The notes below the pieces were generated by a model that made no database searches, was not told the origin of the DNA, and saw nothing but the letters and a program-made list of their open reading frames with translations. DNA of 64,000 nucleotides from Erpobdella octoculata (taxonomy: Eukaryota > Annelida > Clitellata > Hirudinida > Erpobdellidae). Of this stretch, positions 32,875 to 44,232 are shown in pieces. Each line of letters begins with the position of its first letter. The first letter of the stretch is position 1. The DNA is taken from assembly GCA_963978895.1 (NCBI GenBank), contig OZ022239.1, forward strand, positions 15,532,874 to 15,596,873. The letters are read 5' to 3'. The translations under genes and the position numbers were made by a program.

Positions 32875-33283
32875 TACAAAACAGAGAAAAATAATTTCTA
32901 AAAAAATAGATAAAACAGCTTTAAAAAATTAAAATTCAGTAAATTTAAAATAAATTCCAAAACTTAACGAAATGTATTTATGGCGCAAGAGTAACTACAA
33001 TAATTCATAAACTAATCACATGAATAATTGTAATTACTCTAGCGACAGAAACAAAAATTAAAAATAACATCGGAAACTAAACTAAAACGATAATTCAACA
33101 ACGAAGGAAAAAATACTAAACAGTAATTAGAAGCTGTTGTATATTTTTTTTTATTCAACTTCATAAAAATTTTGATACGAAACATTTGCCACTTTATTAT
33201 AGGGCCAAAACTGAGACACCATTGTGTGGTTCACCACACCTGCTTCACCTGCTTATAATGAACTGATTGTTAGCTTGCGCTTG

Positions 33284-33451
33284 AACCCCGCCTTGCTTTT
33301 GTAAGCCAGTCCCAAGCCTGGAGAAAGGAGGCGGGAAAAGTTAAAAGGATCTAATTATGATCCTTGACTGGAAGTACTTAGGTGCTTCTGACACAGCCGT
33401 TTCAGTCTTAAAACACTTGGTGTAAAGGACTATAAACTATTATAAAAAAAA
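33284..33451 (+). mobile_element. SINE family 2, full copy with 12-bp target duplication AGCTTGCGCTTG
   Basis: The 168-bp insert is bounded by AGCTTGCGCTTG at 33272-33283 and 33452-33463. It contains AGTCCCAAGCCTGG-like sequence, TTAAAAGGATC and GGAAGTACTTAGG. It ends TTAAAACACTTGG, TGTAAAGGACTATAAACT and an A-rich tail. The tail matches the 3' end of the I-like LINE at 61.2 kb. Confidence 0.88.
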
Positions 33452-33597
33452 AGCTTGCGCTTGGCTGGTCGGCTGGTCCTAAACGCTGACAAAGTGACAA
33501 GGACTTAAATAAACAACAACAGCTTGTGCTTGGGTTAGATGCCAGTGCTAAAAGGGCTATGACTTAGTATGCAGATTATGACTCTTTACTAAAGTCT

Positions 33598-34440
33598 ATG
33601 GGTACAGAATCGGAACATTGTTTAGATGATAGTCTTGATAATACCGAGTTATCATTTAATGCAGCAAAATTTTTAAAATTCAATTCAGAACGAAAAGTAG
33701 CTAAAAAAGTTAAACGTAGTCAGCAGAAGAATAATGCAGAGTCAATTGGCCAATATCGACAGGACACTCAAAATGACCATGAGTTTCCAGAACCACATAA
33801 GAACCAAATGGTAGAATTATTGATCATGATGCAAGAAAAACTGTAAATCAATCCTTTCAAAGTTGAATCAGAAATTCTACGAAGAAAACCCAAAATTATC
33901 AGTAGAGGACGTAAACTTTTGATAGAAGTTAACAATGACTCAGAAAAAGAATTACTAGAAAACGTAACGCAGTTATCAGGTTACCCAGTCACAGGAGTTA
34001 GAAATCCAACTTTTTCCAAAAAAAAAAAGTAATTATCACAGGAGTTTCAAAAAAAATTATCAACAAGGAAATTGTTGAATGTTCTGGCTGCATTACAGCA
34101 AATAGAATAAAAAAAATTGAAGGAACATTTGAAGAAACAACTGCTGTTATATTAGAATACAATCATGATGTCATCCCACCTAAAAAAAATTCATATCTCC
34201 TATTTATCTTTCAATGTTAAAGATTATATTGCTCCACCTGTTCGATGTTTTAAATGTAACAACTACGGACATGTAGCAAAATATTGCAGAGGAAAAATCT
34301 CCTGCCCAAAGTGTTCTGAAGAACATGAGTTTAAAGAATGTCCAATAAAAAATTTCCTCAAATTTTAAATGCGCTAGCTGTAAAGAAAATGGGCACAAAA
34401 CAGGAAACAGAATTTGTCCAAAATTTCAGAGAGCCAAAGC
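33598..34440 (+). pseudogene. LINE ORF1 (gag-like) with CCHC knuckles
   Basis: Pieces in several frames. 33598-33846 is the charged N-terminus. About 33847-34030 reads INPFKVESEILRRKPKIISR, then GRKLLIEV. About 34030-34180 reads VIITGVSKKIINKEIVE, an RRM-like segment. 34165-34368 has CFKCNNYGHVAKYCRG and CPKCSEEHEFKEC (CCHC motifs), with the start of a third following. Stops and frameshifts at about 33845, 34030 and 34185. Order and spacing match I-group ORF1. Confidence 0.75.
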
Positions 34441-34888
34441 AATAAATGTCATTTGTTGCTGAAAATAAGTTAGTTATGCTGATGCCCTTAAATCTGTCAA
34501 AATGATAAAACTTCTCGCTGAAATACCAAATAGTGCGTCGAAATCGACTTTTATGCTTTACTACAAAATGGCAATCAGATCAATTTTAGATTACGGTTTG
34601 TGAAATAGTCACAAAATATTTTTTAGCAATTACAATTGGAAGCCTTGAGAATTGCGTGTGGTGTTCCAACAAGTATAAACTCAAGTGCTCTTCTGGCTGA
34701 ATGTGGAGAATTGCCTCTAGACTTGCGAAGAAAGCAGCAAATTGCCCTTTTTGCTTTAAGAGTTAAAACATGCCTGAATCATCCTGCTAAAAGCATATTT
34801 TTTTTTCCAAAAAGAAAGGCATAATGGGATTAAGACCACTCTATGTCGTTTTGGAAAACTTCAACCACCAACTGCTTCTAGAAAAGTT

Positions 34889-35883
34889 TTGGATATATGG
34901 AATGATCCAATATTAAATAACATTACTGAGCCTTCAATTTTCCAATTACCTCCATGGAAACAAATTTTTCCACAAACAGATTTTGTCCTAACCGAAATAG
35001 GTAAAGGATGTTCTGGAGTTCTTTATAAAGTTCTGGAACACATCAACAAATACAGATCAGACGTTTGCATATACACTGATGCATCTAAAAAAGAAGATAA
35101 AACTGGCATTGGTGTGTATGCTCCATCGACCAGTCCCAGAATGTCCAGAAGAACATCGGACAACATTTCAATTTTTGCTGCAGAAATAGAAACTATCAAA
35201 ATAGCTCTTAATCTATATGAAAATCATTTACTTTCATCAAATGCATTAGAATCTGACCCACAACAAAATTTTGTAATTTTTACAGATTCTTTGAGTGCTG
35301 TCAAAGCTACAACTAATCTTTTCAGAAATAGGAACGTTGTATGCAAGCTGGTTTGGATTCCAAGCCACATTGGCGTGCAGGGTAATGAAACTGCCGACAT
35401 TCTTGCCAAAACAGCAACCACTTACACCGAAATCCAAATAGATGTTACCCTTGAAACTCCAGAATACAAGAAAATAATCAGATCAAAGATTCTAAATTAA
35501 TGACAAAACACTTGGAAAACTGTGGAAATTAATGAGTTATACAGAAACTAGTACCTCTTCCAAGTCTTATTTTTCCGTTCTTTGACACTCCCAGAAAAAA
35601 AGAAATATTTCCATCTAGACTTCGGTTAAATCGAATTCTTTTAAACGGACGACTTAAATCTATAAATCTTCATCCCACTGGTCACTGCGACATATGTGAT
35701 ATTCCAGAAACACTCGACCACTTCTTACAATCTTGTCCAAAAAGAGCTCTACTTCATAACTACATCAATAAATACTGCTTAAATAAGAAAATTCCTCCAA
35801 CAACTGAAAATATACTTGTACATACAAAACTCAGAAACGCTGTTTACAAATGGGTCATTCAGAAAGACTTCCAGCTCACATAA
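34889..35883 (+). pseudogene. I-like LINE RNase H and C-terminal zinc finger
   Basis: 34889-35500 is open (203 codons). It has the RNase H residues in order: CIYTDASKKED (first Asp), FAAEIETIKIAL (Glu), VIFTDSLSAVKA (second Asp), VWIPSHIGVQGNETADILAK (His and last Asp). After a frameshift near 35500, LRLNRILLNGRLKSIN and CDICDIPETLDHFLQSC (C-x2-C...H-x4-C) continue to a TAA at 35881. The same layout occurs in the LINE at 61.3-64.0 kb. Confidence 0.82.
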
Positions 35884-36399
35884 AAAACAAAAACAGAAAA
35901 AGTAGCAACAAATGAAATTACTGAAGACGAATGGACAAAAAAAAGAAATTATTATTATTTTTCTTTTTTTTCTTTTTAATATTTTCCAGACGTTATGTTG
36001 ACTATTTGTTTTATTATTTTATGACGTGACTTAAACATCGAAAGGTGATACAAGTCAATAATAAACTAGAAAAAAACTTCGGGCGGCATTTGCCAGACTT
36101 TGTACGGCATTTGCCCGACTTCGGACGCCATTTGCTCGACTAGCATGAGCGATTCGGGCAAATGTGTAGGAGCGGATTTATATATATATATATATATATC
36201 TATATATATAAAAGAACATGTCCTGACTGACTGATAATCAACGCCGAGCTCAAACGCCTCATCCTAGGAACGTGAAATTTGGAACTTATATTACTTTTAT
36301 AGCGTAAACATCCGCTAAGAAAGGATTTTTGAAAATTTTGCTCCTGAGGGGAAAAAACTGGAAAACAAACTTTTTTCTAAACATTTTTTCTAAAAATTT

Positions 36400-37205
36400 T
36401 TTCTGAAATTTGGTATATAGATTCTTTTTGAAAAATAAAAAGATACATGTTTCACCATTTTTTGAAAATTCGGTTTCCCGGACCTCAAATGTGGGTTGGA
36501 AAATTGGGTTATTTGGTTTTTAAAGTAGCTTCTACTCAAAAACTGTTAATGCTACAGGAGTAAAAATTAGTATTTAGTTTCTACTTCAAAAATAATGAAA
36601 TACGTGTTTTAGCATTTTTTGAAAATTTGGTTTCCAGGACTTCAAATGTGGGGTGGAAAATAGGGTTATTTGTTTTTTAAAGTAACTGCTACTCAAAAAC
36701 TGTAAATACCACAGATGTAAAAATTAGTATTTAGTTTCTATTCTAAAAATAAAGATATACGTGTTTCACCATTTTTTTACAAATTTGGTTATAGGACCTT
36801 AAATGTGGGGTGGACAATAGGATTACTTGGTTTTTAAAGTTGCTGCTACTCAAAAACTGTGAATGCTACAAAAGTAAAAATTAGTATTTAGTTTCTACTC
36901 TAAAGATAATGATATACGTGTTTCACCATTTTTTGAAATTTTGGTTTTCAGGACCTCAAATGTGGGGTGGAAAAAAGGTTTCTTTGGTTTTTAAAGTAAC
37001 TGCTACTCAAAAACTGTGAATGCTACAGATGTCAAAATTAGTATTTAGTATATACTCAAAAAATAATGATATAAGTGTTTCAACATTTTTTAAAAATTTG
37101 GTTTCCAGGACCTCAAATGTGGGGTGGAAATAAGGGTTATTTGATTTCAAAATAACTGCTACTCAAAAACTGTAAGTGCTACAAATGTAAAAATTAGTAT
37201 TTTGA
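36400..37205 (+). repeat. Tandem array of about five 157-bp units
   Basis: The block GGTTTCC.GGAC.TCAAATG starts at 36472, 36629, 36787, 36943 and 37100, a spacing of 156-158 bases. Each unit also has CTACTCAAAAACTGT and AAAAATTAGTATTTAGT. An inverted partial copy is at 26190-26710. Confidence 0.92.
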
Positions 37206-37423
37206 AGTTTTGTGCCGGTTAAAAGTAGCTAAGTCCAGTTTATCACCGGCCGGGTCAAGCCTTTATTTAAGAGTCTTCACACGGGCCAGGCCAAACCTTA
37301 AATCAAGGTGGGACGGGCCGAGATTTTCCACCAAGTATATAGATGTTTTAGTGATTTTAGGGTTTTATTTGGGCCGGGCTAAACCTGAAGTCAAGGTGGG
37401 ACGGGCCGAAGTTTTTCATCAAG

Positions 37424-37600
37424 TATATAGAACTTCTAGGCCTGTAAAAAGGGGCCGGGCCTAATTCAGACGGGCTGTGCCGGGCCAGGAGTTCGGGTTT
37501 TTAAAACGGGCTGGGCTAAGTTGTCGACGGGCCTAGCCGAGACCTAAACAATTGATCTCTATTATGGATGCACTGTTCAAACTCTTTAATTTCATGCGAG
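37424..37600 (+). repeat. Dispersed G/C-rich repeat, copy 2
   Basis: Matches 11838-12020 closely, up to GCGAGCG, where the two copies diverge. Confidence 0.85.
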
Positions 37601-37624
37601 CGAAGCCGCTACGGGCACTGCTAG

Positions 37625-37635
37625 TATATATATAT

Positions 37636-37715
<80 letters not shown>
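37625..37715 (+). repeat. (TA)n microsatellite
   Basis: About 90 bp of TA dinucleotides with one AA interruption, between two Helitron-like ends. Confidence 0.97.
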
Positions 37716-37718
<3 letters not shown>

Positions 37719-37985
37719 ATATATATATAAATGAATGTTTGTATGTATATGTTCATGTCCTTTATGCATTGCTACACCATTCATCCGATCGTAATAAAAT
37801 TTTCACACAACCTTGAGAATCAAGGGGAATCAAATATAGAAAAAATTTTTTGAAATCCGTCACAAAATGAGCGGAGCGGAGCGGGTGAGCGAGCGGGAAC
37901 TATATATATATGTATGTGCGTATGTATGTGTGTATGTATGTATGTATGTGTATGTGCATGTATGTGTGTCTGTGTGTGTTTATGT
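37716..37985 (+). mobile_element. Helitron-like element, family X, 5' part
   Basis: 5' end TCTATATATATAAATGAATG after an A at 37715. Then the family block CTTTATGCATTGCTACACC, the ATCCGATCGTAAT block and AAAATGAGCGGAGCGGAGCG. The 3' end is lost into a (TATG)n run (37905-37990). Confidence 0.6.
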
Positions 37986-37990
37986 ATGTA

Positions 37991-38340
37991 CTAGCGGAGA
38001 TACCCGGCGTTGCCTGGGTTTTCTAGAGGTTTTTCTAATGTTTGTCTCTTTCTCTCCCGTTTCCTTTCCCACCTGCTTTCCCACTCCTGTTCGCTTTCCC
38101 GTTTTTGGTCGTTTTCCCGCTCCCGGTCGCTTTCCCGCTCCCGGTCGCTTTCCCGTTCCCGGTCGTTTTCCCGTTCCCGGTCGCTGTCCCGTTCCCGCTC
38201 ACGTTTGCTTTCCCATTCCCGCTCACGCTTGCTTTTCCGTTCCCGCTCGCGGTCCGTTCCGGGTCGCTTTCCCGTTTCTATAATAGACAAACTAACTCAC
38301 AAACATTCATATATATATATATAGTCTTAGCAAATCTATT
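37991..38340 (-). mobile_element. Helitron-like element, family X, 3' part
   Basis: On the minus strand it ends with a GC-rich hairpin region (CCCAGGCAACGCCGGGT), then CTAG (37991-37994) followed by T. Inside is a minisatellite with the pattern CGGGAACGGGAAAGCGACC. Confidence 0.6.
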
Positions 38341-38354
38341 TTACGTTTTATAGG

Positions 38355-38779
38355 CTAACAGAAGTTATGAAAGAATGGAAAAGAGAAAATGAGCGTGAAC
38401 GGGAACGGGAACGGGAGAGCAACCGTGACCGGGAATGGGAGAGCAAGCATGACCGGGAACGGGAGAGCAAGCGTGAGCGGGAACGGGAAAGCGACCGGGA
38501 ACGGGAAAGCGACCGGGAACGGGAAAGCGACCGGGAACGGGAAAGCGACCGGGAATGCGGAAAGCGACCGGGAACGCGGAAAGCGACTGGAATCGGGAGA
38601 GCAAGCTTGGAAGGAAACGCGAGCAAGAGAGAAAATCGATAACAAAACTTCTGAGCGGGAAAGCGACCGGGAGCTGGAAAACGACGAAAACGGGAAAGTG
38701 GAGAAGGAAACGGGAGCGAGAGAGACAAACATTAGAAAAACCTCTAAAAACCCCGGGCAACGCCGGGTAACCCCGCTAG
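38355..38779 (+). mobile_element. Helitron-like element, family X, with minisatellite
   Basis: Ends CCCCGGGCAACGCCGGGT, AACCCCG, CTAG (38776-38779), T. The CCCGG/CCGGG pair forms a 5-bp hairpin. The body is almost entirely the CGGGAACGGGAAAGCGACC minisatellite (38395-38570). It is inverted relative to the copy at 37991. Arg/Glu-rich open frames here are repeat translations. Confidence 0.65.
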
Positions 38780-38837
38780 TATATATATATATATATACGT
38801 ATAGTCGTATATATATATATATATATATATACGAATA

Positions 38838-38935
38838 TACGACTCTACTAGGAATCGAACCCACGTGTCTACGGCAACACCGCCTCGCCTAAATGCAAGC
38901 GCTCATCAACTGAGCCACCGACCATCACCAAAAAC
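38838..38935 (-). mobile_element. tRNA-derived SINE head or tRNA pseudogene
   Basis: The minus strand has an A box (TGGCTCAGTTGATGAG) and a perfect B box (GGTTCGATTCC) about 45 bases apart, as in a tRNA. The arms between them do not fold into a clean anticodon stem that I can support, so it is called a tRNA-derived repeat. Confidence 0.6.
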
Positions 38936-39113
38936 TGATGGCTAGAAGTCTCAGTCTTTCGGAGCTACTTAACATTAGACTACGACTATGATAGGCTCAG
39001 AACTCCTTACTTCGGCTCGACAGCTAGTCTGCTGCCAGATAGATAATTTTTATGAAGTGGAACATTGCGTTGAAATGTTTCGAGAGCCTACAAATAGGAT
39101 GACTAACTGTCAC

Positions 39114-39114
<1 letters not shown>

Positions 39115-39209
<95 letters not shown>
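39115..39209 (+). repeat. (TA)n microsatellite
   Basis: About 95 bp of uninterrupted TA, 130 bp upstream of the PDZ gene start. Confidence 0.98.
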
Positions 39210-39212
<3 letters not shown>

Positions 39213-39338
39213 TTTTGGTTTTCAGTTTAATGTCTTTTTCCTTTTTAGGTAAATATCAGTTAAAACGTTTTCTAGAGTTATACATCTTCTAAGGTTAAAA
39301 CAATTTCTATAAAATAATTAGCAAAAACTGTTTTAAAG

Positions 39339-42233
39339 ATGTCTTTTTTGGCAGAAATATTTGCTGAAATAAAACCGTTTGCTGATACCATTAGTGTTTT
39401 CTCATTTCTAAAACTCTATCGGTATGCTGTCAAGTTATTTGTAGAGGTAAAATCGAATTTTACAGCTTGAGATGGTGTTGAGTAGCATTTTTTAATAATT
39501 ATTTTGGTTATGTTATAACTTAAAACCACAGCTAATCTGAAAGTAAGCTTACTTGACTTTTATTATTTTTTCTCAAAGCCCATTGGAGAAAAAGTTCCAG
39601 AAATCATAAAGATCACCTTCAACAAGACTCAAAATAAGCTTGGCTTAGATATCGAACAAAAAAAAGTAAGTTTTTATAATGTGGAGAGTCTCAGTTTATT
39701 TTTTAATATTTTTTGAATTCCTTATATTAACTTCACTTGCTTGCGTGAATGTTTGCAAACCTTGAAAGTGAAAATTAACTTTCCGTCATCCAATCAAGCT
39801 GAAATTTTAAATATTGGGTCGCTCCTCATGACAATGCATTTAATTAAAATTTGAAAAGTTTTTGAGTTTTTTAATTAAAAGCAATAATTGACTATTTTTT
39901 CAAACAAAGACAAATGAGATAAAATTAATGTTTTCATATATAAATTCAAAAAAATGATTTTTTTTAATTTTTTTGCAATAAATGAAAAGCTGGAAAATCT
40001 AGAAATATAAGAAATTTGTTAAAAAACCTGTTTTTTACGGCTTACATGTTACTTAATAAATAATAGAACAACATTTATGTTGTAGTTCTAATGTGTGGTA
40101 ATATGATTAGCTGTATCAAAAATTTGCATTAAACAGTGTGGAAGACAAAGAAAGATGGGAATATTCGTCAAATATGTGCACCCTGGTGGTACTGCCAATA
40201 TTGTAAGTTTGATCAACTTTCTTATTTATTTAAATCTCTTATATTCACTTCAACGTTTGTCTTGCTTGCAAATCTTAGATGTGACAATTAACAAATTTCT
40301 CGTCATCCAATGGAGCATTGTTTAGCTGTTCAATAAATGTTATCCTCAGCCTAAAACTAACAATTTGTTGTTGTTGTTTTTAATTCCAATAAATTAATAA
40401 AATTCACAGGATGGTAGGTTACAAGAAGGTGATCAGCTGATCGAGGTTTGTGGAAAAAGTTTGGTCGATGTGACCCTGAAAAAGTAAGTTCTTGTTATTT
40501 TGCGTGAAAATGTCTACGAAATAATTACAATTCTAATAAATTACATTGAAACTAGTATATATTATATTGTTTCTGTGATCTGGTTTGTTTTTAATTCAAG
40601 AGCTGTAGAGATGATCATCGGCCAGGTAGATTTTGTGGTGGTCAAAAGGCCAACCGTCATTTATGGGATTTCTGACCGTCTCGAACCTGGTGAGTTTGTT
40701 CAGAATTTTTATTACATAATTTTTGCCGCTAGTACTGATTGAAACTTTTCAAATTAAGATTTCAAGCAAAGCAATATTAAAAATCTCTCTTTCTCTTTAA
40801 ACTTCTATATTTATATCCTAAATCAATATTTTTGAAGAAAAAGTCAATATTTTGACAACTTCAAACTTTTGAAAATAATAGAAATAATTAATGTAATTAT
40901 TTATGGCTAATTGGAATGAATAAAATGATTATATGAAGTAATATAGGAATAAATAAAATAATTATATATCGTTAATAGGAATGAAGAAAATAACTATATG
41001 TGGTTAATAGGAATGAATAAAACAATTATATATGGTTAATAAGAATGAATAAAATAATTATATGTGGTTAATAGGAATGAATAAAATAATTAAATGTGGT
41101 TATTTGACGTAAATGTTTTTGTTACGGTTATTTTGTTTTTTTACACACTAATTAATTAATTAAATGTTTATGATTTACATATTTATTTTTTAATTATCAT
41201 GGGTGTGAGGATAATTTGAGTTTCAGATTTTCTTGAATATTTGATTGTGTGAAATGTACTTCGTGAATTTTTATAGATTTTTTTTTCAGAAATATACGGC
41301 AATAGACACCATGATCTCACTATTTCGACGTTTTTATCTGATCTTCCATCTGCTCTCCAGAATAGAGAAATTGTCAGCCCATATGTTGGTAACAAAATGA
41401 CTTCCAATTATAGTTATCCCAATTTAATCAACGGTAAAGAACCTTATTTAACACCGGTTCAGATGTCTGAGTTTCAGCAGAGAACAGCTATTTCCGCTAA
41501 CAAAAAATCTCATAACATCAATTCAACGTCTTCATTTGATGATCTATCAACTCTTCAGAATCGACAAAAAATCTACTTAAACATTGGTGACAAATTAGTT
41601 TCTGAAGATTCTCAGCCATCAGACAACATGACAACAAGCATTGATGCTCAAAACAGCCCGGTGGTGTTTACACAAGATAATGCGATAAATAAAAAAAACT
41701 CAAGTTTACAAAACATACTTGATTCGTCATCCATGCTTGATCAAGAACCAACAATTTTCAAGTCAGTGCGTGATAGCTTTTACTTAAAAATTGTCAAATG
41801 TGGTTCTGAGGTTTATAAAGACAGGAGACTAATTGTTCTGCGACAAAGGAAGTTTGAAGAAACATCAACATTCCATGAGGTTGATCCTGTGTGGCAATCT
41901 GATAGCACTCAGAATCAAATAACTAGTCGGTATTCTCTAGTTACCTTGAAAAAACCATTTTTTGTTGGAGCATTCAACAGCTATCCTGGAAGTGCCACTC
42001 AAAGGCTGTTTCCAAAATCTAAGCAGACTTCAAAAAACATGTCAAAACTACAGGATGTTCAGAACAGCTCAATAATGTTTTCAAAAAGTAATTCGATGAA
42101 TCTAATTAACTCATTTTCACAAAACAGGCCAAATTTGCTAGCTCTACCTGATCATCGAGAATCCGACAAACTTACTAATACTAACTTCCGACTAGAGTTC
42201 ATAGCGAAGAACGACATGGAAATATTTGTGTAG
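39339..42233 (+). CDS. PDZ-domain protein, afadin-like PDZ, six exons
   Basis: Exons 39339-39446, 39579-39665, 40137-40202, 40410-40483, 40601-40689, 41290-42233 total 1368 bases (455 residues). All introns are GT..AG and phases close. The ATG is preceded by an in-frame TAA at 39315. Residues 1-36 are hydrophobic, with no clear signal peptide. Residues about 42-130 are one PDZ domain: VPEIIKITFNKT, NKLGLDIEQ (carboxylate loop, GLGF position), MGIFVKYVHPGGTANIDGRL, EGDQLIEVCGKSLVDVTLKKA and VVVKRPTVIYGISDRL. It resembles the PDZ of afadin/canoe, including the strand after it, but no RA, FHA or DIL domain is present. The last 315 residues are Ser/Asn/Gln-rich. The C-terminus EIFV fits a class II PDZ ligand. 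Probably a cytoplasmic junction or scaffold protein; that is inference. Confidence 0.85.
40900..41105 (+). repeat. 32-bp tandem repeat in the PDZ gene intron 5
   Basis: About six units of GGAATGAATAAAATAATTAT plus TGTGGTTAATA, with small differences. Confidence 0.9.
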
Positions 42234-42349
42234 GCACAAAGGAGCATTAGCGACTTGACACCTTAAAGAAAAATGGCTTCTCCAACGAATAATGTTAAAG
42301 TTTCATTAGTGACCTGATTAGTGAACTCAAAAAATTTAATTTATTTGAA

Positions 42350-42355
42350 AATAAA
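42350..42355 (+). terminator. Polyadenylation signal AATAAA of the PDZ gene
   Basis: AATAAA 117 bases after the TAG stop, followed by a T-run. Confidence 0.6.
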
Positions 42356-42592
42356 CTTTTTTAACAAGTAAAAGTATCGTATTAATTTTAGAAATAGTAA
42401 CAAACAAAGTAACAGTATCCAACTACATTTTTGAAATAACATCAACGGAATTTTAAAAATTGCTAGGGTGAGATGAGATATCTCCGTCAGAGTGGGTATT
42501 TCATCATGTTCAGTAAAGTTTATTTGCTGTACTCAAAGATGATAATTAAAATCTTTGGTAAAATTAACAAGCATTATGAAATATATAAGTAA

Positions 42593-42900
42593 CTAGCGGG
42601 GTACCCGGCGTTGCCCGGGATTCTTAGAGGTTTTTCTAATGATCTCTCTCGCTCCCGTTTCCTTTCCCGCTTGCTCTCCCACTCTCGGTCGGTTTACCTT
42701 TCCCGCTCTTAGTTACGTTTTCGTTCCCTCTTGTTTTCCCGTTCCAGTTTCCGCTCATTTTCTAATTCCCGTTTCCGCTCATTTTGTGACCGTTTTCAAT
42801 TTTTTTTCACTAAAACCTTCCTCCATTGACTTTCAAGCTTGTGTGAAAATTGCATTACGATCGTATGAATCGTGTAGCAATGCATAAAGGACTTATATAT
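42593..42900 (-). mobile_element. Helitron-like element, family X
   Basis: On the minus strand it ends CCCGGGCAACGCCGGG, TACCCCG, CTAG (42593-42596), T, the clearest hairpin plus CTRR end of the family. The other end has GCATTGCTACACGATTCATA and CGATCGTAATG. The middle is a short CCCGCTCCCG-type repeat. Confidence 0.68.
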
Positions 42901-43036
42901 ATAAGTAAAGTAATTATTATATAAATTTTATGAAGATCTTTGTTACATTGTTTGACGGTTGTATGTTTTGTATGTTTGGCACAATTTATTAGTGGTTTTC
43001 TTCTGTACGGCGAAAGGCTTGCCCGTGCCGAGTTTC

Positions 43037-43472
<436 letters not shown>

Positions 43473-44092
43473 AATAACAATGGGTTCCAAAGTGGGGTGG
43501 GTAGAATTTTTTTGTTTTGTGTTAGATTTAAGTTTCAATGTAAATTTTGGACAACATAACAGAGCTTCTGCAAAGAAATTTTTCGTGGATTTGTATAATT
43601 AGTTAAGTTTATTGACATTCTTTGAAATCAAGTTCTGATATTGACTTTAATGTACATTGTTTCAATAAATTTATTTATTTATTTATTCGAACTTGAATTA
43701 ATGCGATTAAAGGTTTTTTCCAAAAACTAAAATTTTGAGGTTATGTTTGAACTCGCTTCATGCAGCTGAAAATTTGTTCGTTTTCAACTGAAGTCACCAG
43801 CAATGTAAGAACAAGGTCGATTACTCTGAGCTATGAGAAACTCACTAAAACCTTTTGGAAGATAGCTCACGATTGTCTTTGAATATTGAGATTAGTTATC
43901 AATACGCATTGAATCATAACTAAATTAAGTAAGGTTAAAATTAAAAAAGTTATATAATAAACTCTAGGCGAAAGAAAATTTTAATTCTGAAAATCAGGGG
44001 GGGTGGAAAATGCCCTCCCCTCTGTCCCCCAATTTACGTCTCTGAATCCAGCCATGCCTTGTTTTTTCAAAATGTGAATAACGAAAAAAGAA
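43473..44092. other. No gene recognised
   Basis: A+T-rich. An (ATTT)n run after AATAAA at about 43660-43687 looks like a retroposon tail. Confidence 0.5.
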
Positions 44093-44135
44093 TTGCTTCG
44101 TTTTGGCTATGTGACGAAGAAGAGGAATGATGATG

Positions 44136-44176
44136 ACCACGACGACGACGACGACGACGATGATGATGATGATGAT

Positions 44177-44211
<35 letters not shown>

Positions 44212-44232
44212 TGACGACGACGACGATGATGC
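44136..44232 (+). repeat. Trinucleotide repeat (GAC/GAT)n
   Basis: About 95 bp of GAC and GAT triplets. The surrounding frame 44093-44338 would encode poly-Asp. No support for a real gene. Confidence 0.9.

Larger units (their letters stand above)
33598..36080 (+). mobile_element. I-like LINE with internal deletion of endonuclease and RT
   Basis: It has a degenerate ORF1 (33598-34480), then directly the RT thumb/connection (from about 34500), RNase H (34889-35500), a C-terminal zinc-finger segment and a short 3' UTR ending near ACAAGTCAATAATAAACTAG. RNase H at the C-terminus plus a three-knuckle ORF1 is typical of the I group. The endonuclease and RT palm are missing between 34480 and 34500. 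Confidence 0.8.
36199..37624 (+). mobile_element. Helitron-like non-autonomous element, family Y
   Basis: 5' end TCTATATATATAAAAGAACA at 36199 follows an A. The 3' end is a GC-rich imperfect hairpin (GCGAGCGAAGCCGC), a short spacer and CTAG (37621-37624) followed by T. These A|TC and CTRR|T borders with no target duplication are the Helitron pattern. Inside are a 157-bp tandem array and a GGGCCGGGC-rich segment. No Rep/helicase. The surrounding target is (TA)n. Confidence 0.65.

Noticed and set aside
38355..38770. Several overlapping Arg/Glu-, Pro/Phe- and Ser/Arg-rich frames on both strands
   Set aside because: All are translations of the CGGGAACGGGAAAGCGACC minisatellite. The same holds at 31.9-32.1, 38.0-38.3, 28.3-28.6 and 54.6-54.9 kb.
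38838..38935. Functional tRNA gene on the minus strand
   Set aside because: The B box is perfect, but no convincing anticodon stem could be drawn and the insert length is off; called tRNA-derived instead.
39339..42233. Calling this gene afadin (AFDN) outright
   Set aside because: Only the PDZ segment is afadin-like; the other afadin domains are absent, so no gene symbol was given.
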